Shown here one piece after another: positions 14,937-20,477 of a stretch of DNA of 20,901 nucleotides. A program made the translations under genes and the position numbers. How positions within the stretch are numbered: position 1 is the stretch's first letter; each line of letters opens with the position of its first letter. The stretch covers positions 1 to 20,901 of the forward strand of contig BEHZ01000013.1 in the NCBI GenBank assembly GCA_002923335.1. The letters run 5' to 3'. Under the pieces are notes generated by a model that saw nothing but the letters and a program-made list of their open reading frames with translations, was not told the DNA's origin and made no database searches. Origin of the DNA: a bacterium HR23 (GTDB lineage Bacteria; Chloroflexota; Dehalococcoidia; Lucifugimonadales; HRBIN23).

Positions 14937-15436
14937 CGCAGGACCACCCGCACCTTATGCCGGGACCACAAGTCCATAAGGATTTCCCGATCCATCAGCC
15001 CGCTGGGGTGCACCGCCCCCTGGGGGGCATAACAGAAGACGAAAACAGCCGGATACGCCGCCGAAAGGATAAGGGCCTTTCCCAAAGCCTCGGCCAGGTG
15101 GTCGCCCGCGGAGCGCCGGCTCCCCACAAAGCGCCCCAGGATAGCCAGGGTGGGGCGCCCGGCGATATCTACCACCAGGTCAGGGGTAAAAGACTGGCCA
15201 AAGGCACGGGTGGGGACGATCCCCTGGGCACCCGGCTCCGCCACCCCGCTCCAGAGGGCATAGGGGGTCTGGGCGGTATCCAGGGATTCCTTCAGGAAGC
15301 CCTCCACCAGCGCGGCCAGGTGGCGTTTGAACTCCTCGTGGTCGGCGTAGCGGTCTTTCAGGGGGGCACGCAGAAGGGAGCGGGACAGTTCCTCCACGAA
15401 GTCGTTGATGCCCATCAAGCGGTGCGGGGTAGTCAT
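14933..15436 (-). CDS. Orphan protein between larE and larC, possible inactive PD-(D/E)XK-fold protein
   Basis: A 167-residue protein with no family I can name. Residues 83-102 read FTPDLVVD, IAGRPT, LAILGR, which is the strand-turn-strand layout of the PD-(D/E)XK nuclease core (PD-x-V-V-D, then I-E-x-K). The position of the E-x-K pair is I-L-G-R (99-102), so the catalytic acid and lysine are missing. A helix (AEALGKALILSAAYPAVFVF, 115-134) follows, as in that fold where it carries the 'GQ-llY' element. The fold call is my inference. The ATG follows GGAGGATAGGGA inside the end of larE, three bases after its stop, and its own stop overlaps larC as GTGA. It is therefore tightly coupled to both cofactor genes and may serve them as an accessory or scaffold protein. 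Confidence 0.7.
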   Translation of the reverse strand: MTTPHRLMGINDFVEELSRSLLRAPLKDRYADHEEFKRHLAALVEGFLKESLDTAQTPYALWSGVAEPGAQGIVPTRAFGQSFTPDLVVDIAGRPTLAILGRFVGSRRSAGDHLAEALGKALILSAAYPAVFVFCYAPQGAVHPSGLMDREILMDLWSRHKVRVVLR

Positions 15437-15439
15437 TCC

Positions 15440-16288
15440 CTATCCTCCGGCAGTGGGGCGGGTCTTCCTCAGGGCCTCGTTGAGGCTCCCGGTGCGGTAG
15501 CCCGCCAGGTCTAGGGTAACATAGGCATACCCCAACGCCTTCAACCCCTCCACCACACGGGTGCGCACGCCCGGCTCCACCAGGCGGGGGAGGTCGGCCG
15601 GTTCCACCTCTATACGGGCGATGGCATCGTGGTGGCGCACCCGCACCTGGCGGAAGCCCAGGGAACGCAGGAGAGCCTCCGCCTGCCCGATGCGCTGGAG
15701 GGCCTCCACGCTGACCGGCGTCCCGTAGGGGATGCGGGAGGCGAGACAGGCCATGGCCGGCTTGTCCCAGGTGGGCAGGCCCAGGGCACGGGAGAGGGCA
15801 CGGATATCTGCCTTCCCGAGGCCCGCCTCCACCAGAGGGGCACGGACGCCCTGCTCCTGAGCGGCCTGCAAGCCGGGGCGGAAGTCGCCCAGGTCGTCGG
15901 TGTTGGTGCCATTGGCTATCCACGCCAGCCCCTCGGCCTGGGCAAGGGGGCGCAGGACGGAGTAGAGTTCGGTCTTGCAGAAGTAGCAACGCAGGGGGCT
16001 GTTGGCTCGGTAGCCGGGGTTATCCATCTCCCGGGTCTCCACCAGACGGTGGCGGAAACCGAACTGGCGGGCCAGGCGTTGGGCCTCGGCCACCTCTGCC
16101 GGGGGCACCGCCGGAGACACAGCGGTTACCGCCAGGGAGCGGTGGCCCAGCATCTGGTGGGCCACCACCGCCAGGTAGGTGCTATCTACCCCCCCGGAGT
16201 AGGCCACCAGCACCGAGCCCATCTCCGCCAGGATGGCACGGAGGCGCTCTTCTCGTGCACGGGCCTCGGCCGTTACCTCTGGCGCCAT
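15440..16288 (-). CDS. larE: Pyridinium-bisthiocarboxylate synthase (sulfur transferase) LarE
   Basis: LarE is an ATP-pyrophosphatase that adenylates the cofactor precursor's carboxylates and adds sulfur on the route to the nickel-pincer nucleotide. The 282-residue protein has the PP-loop SGGVDS (31-36), LAVTAVSPAVP, the RCYFCKTELY motif (C101, C104), NGTNTDDLGDFRPG and KPAMACLASRIPYGTPV with C181. The three cysteines C101/C104/C181 match the type that holds a [4Fe-4S] cluster and passes sulfide catalytically, rather than the single sacrificial cysteine of L. plantarum LarE. The ATG is set by GGGAGGGG; an open extension to 16738 has no family similarity. It is first in larE-orphan-larC, with a possible promoter at 16328-16356. 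Confidence 0.94.
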   Translation of the reverse strand: MAPEVTAEARAREERLRAILAEMGSVLVAYSGGVDSTYLAVVAHQMLGHRSLAVTAVSPAVPPAEVAEAQRLARQFGFRHRLVETREMDNPGYRANSPLRCYFCKTELYSVLRPLAQAEGLAWIANGTNTDDLGDFRPGLQAAQEQGVRAPLVEAGLGKADIRALSRALGLPTWDKPAMACLASRIPYGTPVSVEALQRIGQAEALLRSLGFRQVRVRHHDAIARIEVEPADLPRLVEPGVRTRVVEGLKALGYAYVTLDLAGYRTGSLNEALRKTRPTAGG

Positions 16289-16327
16289 AACCCCTCCCTT
16301 CTCTTTCGGGCGCCCCTGCTGATGCCC

Positions 16328-16356
16328 AGTGTGCCCTGTGGGCAATCCTCCGTCAA
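16328..16356 (-). promoter_or_regulatory. Possible promoter for larE-orphan-larC
   Basis: On the minus strand TTGACG (16356-16351), a 17-base spacer and CACACT (16333-16328) precede larE by about 40 bases. The -35 is good and the -10 weak (A and final T conserved). It lies inside the remnant of a decayed gene on the other strand. Confidence 0.4.
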
Positions 16357-16634
16357 GTGCCGGGGGGCGCCCGCCACCTACACCCTGCTGCCCGCCCTCT
16401 TTGCGCAAAAACCCGGGGCCACAGCCCTGGGAACGGGGGCCCTTATGGCCGACGGCCGATGCGTAGTGTTGGGTATAGCCGAGGCGCAGGTGCGTATAGA
16501 AGGGCGCGCCCGCACCACCATCGTCGTCTTTGGCCCCGAAGGCCCGGACGCCCTGCTGGGGGCCCATACTCCTGGCGGGCTTCTCCCTCACCGTTGACCC
16601 CATCCGCCGGCGTCGGGTGCCGGGGTTGGTAGTA
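16338..16634 (+). pseudogene. Decayed retropepsin-like (clan AA) aspartic protease gene
   Basis: The 346 bases between larE and the translin gene hold broken pieces of a small aspartic-protease-like protein. In order: VGNP (frame of 16338), a piece starting ATYTLLPALFAQ and then ADGRCVVLGIAEAQVRIEGR, TIVVFGPEGPDALLGA (frame of 16322), then LAGFSLTVDPIRRRRVP (frame of 16530). This matches the order known for the family: NP near the start, D(T/S)GA-xYT-LP, ADGR, LLGA, then 'gL-vDP--rrLvP'. The catalytic DTG/DSG is gone (KCRGAPA in its place), the segment between VGNP and TYT is shortened, and one extra C near 16571 shifts the frame. A single frameshift could be an assembly error, but the lost aspartate and the deletion argue for real decay. 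Confidence 0.5.
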
Positions 16635-17273
16635 TCATTCGCCGGGCAAGCCCTTCTCCAAACGGCGCTCCAGGTTGTGCATGCGCTGGGCCAGGGCCAC
16701 ATCCCCCTGGGTGCGTTCCACAAGGCCCCGCACCGCATCGGTGGTGCGGCGCAGGCCCCCTGTCATCCCATCGGGAAAGTCCACGGTGATCAACAGGGCG
16801 TAAATGTCGTCCATCACCTCCAAGAGGGCATGGCACCGCTCCATCTCCCCCCGGCGCAGGGCGTCCAGGACAGCCCGTCGGAGTTCCCCCACTGCCTCCC
16901 CCAACCCGTTCAGATAGGGGGCAACGCCTATTTTCAGGTCCTGGAAGCCGGGCAAGGGCTGGCCGAGGAGAACCGCCAGGAGGGTCGACGCCTCGGCGAA
17001 CTCCTTCTGGGCATCCTCCACGAAGCCGGCGTAATACACATCAGGGTGCTGGTGCAAGAGGGCGTCCACCCGCTCCAGGCGTTCCCGGGCCTGGGCCAAC
17101 TGTCGCTGGGCAGCCTCATATTGCCCCCGGTGGGTGGAGCGGATGGCCAGGGCGCAGTGCTGGATGACCTCTCGGCATAGGAGGAGGGCCTGCTCCCGTG
17201 CAGTGAAGGTCTGAGTGAGCAGGGCACGGGCGGTCTCGCCGATGGCCTGGAGGCGCTGGGCGTAGGTGGACAT
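16635..17273 (-). CDS. Translin-family protein (predicted nucleic-acid-binding)
   Basis: A 212-residue, almost wholly alpha-helical protein. The pattern CREVIQHCALAIRSTHRGQYEAA, HPDVYYAGFVEDAQKEFAEAS, APYLNGLGEAVGELRRAVLDALRRGEMERCHALLEVMDDIY and TVDFPDGMTGGLRRTTD is that of prokaryotic translin homologues, single-strand nucleic-acid-binding ring proteins. In archaea they are often annotated as 'haloacid dehalogenase' or 'translin family'. EFAEAS and the paired acidic residues in MDDIY sit where TRAX carries nuclease carboxylates, but activity cannot be claimed. The ATG directly follows the thiE stop (TAGATG), so it is translated by coupling as the last gene of FmdB-FmdB-thiE-translin. Length and sequence are complete. 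Confidence 0.85.
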   Translation of the reverse strand: MSTYAQRLQAIGETARALLTQTFTAREQALLLCREVIQHCALAIRSTHRGQYEAAQRQLAQARERLERVDALLHQHPDVYYAGFVEDAQKEFAEASTLLAVLLGQPLPGFQDLKIGVAPYLNGLGEAVGELRRAVLDALRRGEMERCHALLEVMDDIYALLITVDFPDGMTGGLRRTTDAVRGLVERTQGDVALAQRMHNLERRLEKGLPGE

Positions 17274-18251
17274 CTAGCCTCCCCGGGCCGTGCGGACGGC
17301 CTCCACCAGTTCCCGTGTCGCCCGCTCGGGGTCCTCGGCCCCGCAGACGGCGCTGAGCACCGCCACCGCATCCGCCCCGGCCGAAACCACCTGGGCTACA
17401 TTGGCGGCGGTGATACCCCCAATGGCCACCACGGGGGCCTGCACCGCCTGCTTCACCTTGCGCAGGGTCTCCAAGCCAGCGTGGCGGGTGCGCTCCGGGG
17501 CCTTGGAGGTGGTGCCGAAGATGGCCCCTACGGCGATGTAGTCGGCTCCCTGTGCCTGGGACGCCAGGGCCTCTTCCAGGAGGGCGTGGGAGCGCCCGAT
17601 GATCTGCTGAGGGCGCAGCACCTGCCGTGCTTGGGGCAGGGGCAGGTCCAGTTGGCCAATGTGAAGGCCATCGGCCTCGGCCGCCAGGGCCAGGTCGGCG
17701 TGGTCATTCACGACCAGCAAGGCACCATAACGGGTGCACATCTCCCTGAGGGTGGTGAGGGCCTGCAGTTGGGTGCCCTTTTCTGCCTGCTTATCCCGCC
17801 ACTGGAGCACCTGCGCTCCGCCCTTCAGGGCTCCCTCGGCGACCTGGAGGGGGTCTCGTCCTCGGCACTGGGCCGGGTCAACAATGACATACAGCCCCCG
17901 CACCCGTTGAGCGATGGGCCGGCGTAGGTCGGCCCCCAGGCGGGCCTCGGCGCGCCCCAGCACCTTGCGGGCACGCTCCGCCAGGCCGGCGTCTATGCCC
18001 CCCCAAGCCTCCAGGAGGGCGAGGACCCGCATGGCCGACGCCACCGCCTCCAGCCCCTGGGCGGGGGAGACCCGCCACCCCCGCAGGGGGTCCCTCTCCT
18101 CTTCCTCCTCCCCCTGGAGGGTGTGGCGCAGGGAGCGCACATCATACGCCAGGCCGATGGGTTGGGTAATCGCGGCCTCCACCGTGCGCAGGAGAGCACC
18201 CAGGGCGGTGCGGTAGTCGGGGAAGATAGGCTGGGGGCTTACCAGTTCCAT
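17274..18251 (-). CDS. thiE: Thiamine-phosphate synthase with N-terminal helical domain
   Basis: ThiE joins hydroxymethylpyrimidine pyrophosphate and thiazole phosphate into thiamine phosphate. The TIM-barrel occupies residues about 118-325 with the family motifs GLYVIVDP, VLQWRDKQ (148-155), VNDHADLALAAEADGLHIGQLDLP, IGRSHALLEEALA, YIAVGAIFGTTSK and AIGGI. A leading 115-residue helical region (LGALLRTVEAAITQPIGLAYDVRSLRHTL and an acidic EEEEE stretch) precedes it. Such N-terminal domains occur in a subset of ThiE proteins, but their role is not known to me. The total of 325 residues compares with about 210 for classical ThiE. The start is 2 bases after the FmdB stop (TAAACATG), downstream of two FmdB-type genes and upstream of a translin gene. 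Confidence 0.95.
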   Translation of the reverse strand: MELVSPQPIFPDYRTALGALLRTVEAAITQPIGLAYDVRSLRHTLQGEEEEERDPLRGWRVSPAQGLEAVASAMRVLALLEAWGGIDAGLAERARKVLGRAEARLGADLRRPIAQRVRGLYVIVDPAQCRGRDPLQVAEGALKGGAQVLQWRDKQAEKGTQLQALTTLREMCTRYGALLVVNDHADLALAAEADGLHIGQLDLPLPQARQVLRPQQIIGRSHALLEEALASQAQGADYIAVGAIFGTTSKAPERTRHAGLETLRKVKQAVQAPVVAIGGITAANVAQVVSAGADAVAVLSAVCGAEDPERATRELVEAVRTARGG

Positions 18252-18253
18252 GT

Positions 18254-18604
18254 TTATAGCCCCGCCTCTTTCAGTTCTTTGGGGACTTCCCCTTCACGGG
18301 CGGCGGCGATCTGCTCCTGCACGCTCTTGGGCAGTTCTAGGCCGAACTGTCGGAACTTCTCCTCCACATATCGCCCGATGTTGCGGGGGTCTTTGTAGTA
18401 GTCCAGGGTGGGGAATTGGGGCGGGGGTCCGCTCTCCTCGTGGATGGTCTGGACGGACTTATGGTAGGCAAAGGGGGAGACGAGACGGCGCATCTCCTTC
18501 CCCCCGCAGTGGGGGCACACCGGCTCCACCACCTGGAAGACCGACCTGGTGAAGATGGTGGTAACCCTCTGGCAATGGGCGCACCGATAGTCATAGAGGG
18601 GCAT
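18254..18604 (-). CDS. FmdB-type zinc ribbon protein A
   Basis: A 116-residue protein with the FmdB regulatory-protein zinc ribbon at its N-terminus. MPLYDYRC is followed by C8-x2-C11 and C30-x2-C33 (PVCPHCGG), then MRRLVSPFAYHKS. A C-terminal helical part (NIGRYVEEKFRQFG, VQEQIAAAREGEVP) follows. FmdB-like ribbons were named from a formamidase regulator, but their roles vary and are mostly untested. The ATG is preferred over a GTG two codons upstream because AGGAGG lies five bases before it. It is second in a four-gene operon, ten bases after the second-type FmdB gene and two bases before thiE. Confidence 0.85.
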   Translation of the reverse strand: MPLYDYRCAHCQRVTTIFTRSVFQVVEPVCPHCGGKEMRRLVSPFAYHKSVQTIHEESGPPPQFPTLDYYKDPRNIGRYVEEKFRQFGLELPKSVQEQIAAAREGEVPKELKEAGL

Positions 18605-18613
18605 AGGCACCTC

Positions 18614-18991
18614 CTACTCCTCGTCGTCCTCATCCCCCAGGTCTGTCTCCTCCTCCTCGTCCGGCCCCAGGCCCAGTTCCGCCCGCTCCCACTCGTCCAG
18701 CCCCTCTTCCTCCCCCTGGGTCAAGGCGCTTTTCACCTTGCGCCCCCATGCCTCCATCGCCTCAGGGCTTTCTTCGTCCCCCTCGCTGAGCATCTCCTCG
18801 CCGGGGAAGCCCTTATCCAGGCTCTCCCCCCAGGAGCGATGGAGGGCTACCGGAGAGAAGAGGCGTTGCAGGTTGGCGCTCCCACAGTGCTCGCAGTGCA
18901 GGGTAGACGCCGCGGACACGGCCGAAAAGGAGCGGAAGAAGAAGGTGCTCTTGCGGTGGCAGTCCTGACAGCGGTATTCGTAGATTGGCAC
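18614..18991 (-). CDS. FmdB-type zinc ribbon protein B with acidic tail
   Basis: A 125-residue protein of the same class as its downstream neighbour, with MPIYEYRC, then C8-x2-C11 and C33-x2-C36 (HCEHCGS), then LQRLFSPVALHRS. The C-terminal half differs: it is strongly acidic and ends EEEETDLGDEDDEE, which suggests charge-based partner binding or an RNA/DNA-mimic surface. The start is a GTG eight bases after GGGGGTGA. It is first in the operon FmdB-FmdB-thiE-translin. The two ribbons probably arose by duplication, with the N-terminal 50 residues retained and the tails diverged. No specific function can be assigned. Confidence 0.84.
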   Translation of the reverse strand: MPIYEYRCQDCHRKSTFFFRSFSAVSAASTLHCEHCGSANLQRLFSPVALHRSWGESLDKGFPGEEMLSEGDEESPEAMEAWGRKVKSALTQGEEEGLDEWERAELGLGPDEEEETDLGDEDDEE

Positions 18992-19046
18992 GCCACATCA
19001 CCCCCTAGCGCATGGTAGCACAGACCGCTCCCACGGGAGCACCACC

Positions 19047-19075
19047 TTGCCTTGCCTTTCTCCCTGCGCCATCAT
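19047..19075 (+). promoter_or_regulatory. Possible promoter for the CitE/malyl-CoA lyase-like gene
   Basis: TTGCCT (19047-19052), 17 bases, CATCAT (19070-19075). Transcription near 19082 would give a leader of about 95 bases holding the inverted repeat at 19106-19139. Both boxes deviate from consensus. Confidence 0.3.
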
Positions 19076-19105
19076 GACGGTGCTGACCCCTGGCAAAGAG
19101 AGCAG

Positions 19106-19162
19106 GGCTTGTCTAACATCGGGGGCCGGTAGACAAGCCTGGGAGGGCCCAAGCCGTGGGCC
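19106..19162 (+). repeat. Leader inverted repeats upstream of the CitE-like gene
   Basis: GGCTTGTCTA and TAGACAAGCC (19106-19115, 19130-19139) are perfect 10-base arms with a 14-base loop. A second, smaller stem GGCCC/GGGCC (19146-19150, 19158-19162) follows, ending just before the AGGAGG ribosome site. This could be an operator for a dimeric regulator or an RNA leader structure. Confidence 0.5.
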
Positions 19163-19177
19163 GGAGAGGAGGCATTT

Positions 19178-20110
19178 ATGCCCCGCACACCCATCCCCAT
19201 CCGCCTGGAGCGCTCTGTATTGTCGGTGCCCGCTTCCCGCTGGGATATGATCCAGAAGGCGGTCGCCTCCGATGCGGACTGCATCTACCTGGACCTGGAG
19301 GACGCCGTCGCCCCCAGTCAGAAGGAGGCCAGCCGTCCCCTGGTGATCAAGGCCCTGCGGGAACTGGAGTGGGGGAGGAAGATACGCTGTTTCCGCATCA
19401 ACGGCCTGGACACCCCCTGGGCCTATCGGGATATCGTGGAGGTGGTGGAATCGGCGGGCGATCGGCTGGACTGTATCGTCCTCCCCAAGACCCAGCGCCC
19501 AGAGGATGTGGTGTTTGTGGACGTGCTCCTCACTCAGATAGAGCGCTCCAAGGGCTTCACCCGCCGTATCGGCATTGAGGCCCAGATAGAGACCGCCCAG
19601 GGCATGGTGAACATCCACGCCATCGCCACCGCCAGTGAGCGCCTGGAGGCCCTGGTCTACGGCCCCGGCGACTACGCTGCGTCCATGCAGATGCCCGTAT
19701 CGGCCATCGGCGAGCCCGATGAGGCCGACGCCCTCTACCCTGGCCACCGCTGGCACTACGCCATGCACCGTATCGTGGCCTCTGCTCGGGCAGCGGGCCT
19801 GCGTGCGCTAGACGGCCCCTATGCTGCCCACCGGGATACCGAAGGCTTCCGCAAGGCGTGCCTGGTGGCCCGCAGTCTGGGTTTTGACGGTAAATGGTGC
19901 ATCCACCCCGTCCAGGTGCCCATCGCCAACCAGGTCTTTTCGCCCTCCCGTTGGGAGGTGGACTGGGCGCTACGGGTCGTTCAGGAATACGAAAAGGCCC
20001 TGGCCCAGGGGGAGGGGGCCATTACCCTGGAGGGGCGCATGATAGACGCAGCATCCCTGCGTATGGCCCAGGCCACCGTCCAGAAGGCCCGTCTGGCAGG
20101 GATGCTGTAA
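19178..20110 (+). CDS. HpcH/HpaI-family lyase (CitE / malyl-CoA lyase-like)
   Basis: A TIM-barrel enzyme of the CitE-like group, which cleaves or forms beta-hydroxyacyl-CoA compounds such as malyl-CoA, citramalyl-CoA or beta-methylmalyl-CoA with a divalent metal. The 310-residue protein shows RSVLSVPASRWDMI, YLDLEDAVAP (37-46), the CoA/phosphate-binding arginine region FRINGLDTPW (72-81), and IETAQG with metal ligand E138. YGPGDYAASM with metal ligand D165 and DGKWCIHPVQV near the C-terminus complete the set. Length and motif order fit malyl-CoA lyase / CitE-like proteins; the precise substrate is not determined. The ATG follows GGAGAGGAGG. It stands alone, divergent from the FmdB operon, with a structured leader. 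A link to the family III CoA-transferase at 4488 is possible but not shown. Confidence 0.9.
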   Translation: MPRTPIPIRLERSVLSVPASRWDMIQKAVASDADCIYLDLEDAVAPSQKEASRPLVIKALRELEWGRKIRCFRINGLDTPWAYRDIVEVVESAGDRLDCIVLPKTQRPEDVVFVDVLLTQIERSKGFTRRIGIEAQIETAQGMVNIHAIATASERLEALVYGPGDYAASMQMPVSAIGEPDEADALYPGHRWHYAMHRIVASARAAGLRALDGPYAAHRDTEGFRKACLVARSLGFDGKWCIHPVQVPIANQVFSPSRWEVDWALRVVQEYEKALAQGEGAITLEGRMIDAASLRMAQATVQKARLAGML

Positions 20111-20115
20111 GGGGA

Positions 20116-20147
20116 TTGACATTGTGCCCTGGGGCCAGGTCTACCGT
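20116..20147 (+). promoter_or_regulatory. MerR-type promoter with 20-bp spacer and central dyad
   Basis: A perfect -35 TTGACA (20116-20121) and TACCGT (20142-20147) are separated by 20 bases, three more than the optimal 17. The spacer holds the dyad CCTGG-GG-CCAGG (20128-20139). This over-long spacer with a dyad between the boxes is the hallmark of promoters that MerR-family proteins activate by underwinding DNA. The next genes are a cysteine-rich protein and a MerR regulator, which fits autoregulation. Confidence 0.6.
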
Positions 20148-20195
20148 GAGGGTGAGGCCACCATAAGGGGGCCGATGAGACGAAAGGAGGTCGTC

Positions 20196-20426
20196 ATGTC
20201 CCAGGAGCCTATGGTGCGCTTCAGCCTGTGCCCCGACTGCGGGCATTGCCCCGAGGTGCGGGTCTACCCGGACCGAGTGGAGATCGGCGAGGAGCCGAGG
20301 ATAGCGGTCCTCAGCCGGGAGCAGTGGGGGGTGCTGGTGGAAGCGGTGCGCCAGGGGAACCTGGAAGGCCCCTCGGCGCAAAAGGGGACGTGCCCCTGCG
20401 GGTGCGGTTGCCCGTGCTGTGGCTAG
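20196..20426 (+). CDS. Small cysteine-rich, probably metal-binding protein
   Basis: A 76-residue protein that I do not recognise. Nine residues are cysteine, in two groups: CPDCGHC near the N-terminus (about 11-17) and CPCGCGCPCC at the extreme C-terminus. Between them lies a normally composed segment (VRVYPDRVEIGEEPRIAVLSREQW, VLVEAVRQGNLEG) predicted as strands then a helix, so it is a small folded domain with a metallothionein-like tail rather than a plain metallothionein. The ATG is set by a perfect AAAGGAGG. It is the first gene behind a MerR-type promoter and is followed 51 bases later by the regulator gene, so a thiophilic metal (Hg, Cu(I), Zn, Cd or similar) is the likely ligand. Storage, chaperone and sensor-partner roles are all possible. 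Confidence 0.78.
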   Translation: MSQEPMVRFSLCPDCGHCPEVRVYPDRVEIGEEPRIAVLSREQWGVLVEAVRQGNLEGPSAQKGTCPCGCGCPCCG

Positions 20427-20439
20427 GGGGGCCTTCCCA

Positions 20440-20455
20440 CAGGAGGCTCCTCCTG
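20440..20455 (+). repeat. Short hairpin between the cysteine-rich gene and the MerR gene
   Basis: CAGGAGG-CT-CCTCCTG is a perfect 7-base palindromic arm pair in the 51-base gap. It could lower read-through into the regulator or stabilise the upstream message. It has no T tract. Confidence 0.4.
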
Positions 20456-20477
20456 CTGCCCTGGGGGTAGAGGGAGT

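Noticed and set aside
16289..16738. N-terminal extension of LarE
   Set aside because: The extension has no similarity and crosses the pseudogene; the family start is preceded by GGGAGGGG.
16530..17180. Plus-strand open frame over the translin gene
   Set aside because: Only its first part (the protease remnant) has a recognisable motif; the rest is antisense to the translin-family gene.
19110..19115. TTGTCT as a -35 box for the lyase gene
   Set aside because: No -10-like sequence lies 16-18 bases downstream, and the bases form one arm of the inverted repeat.
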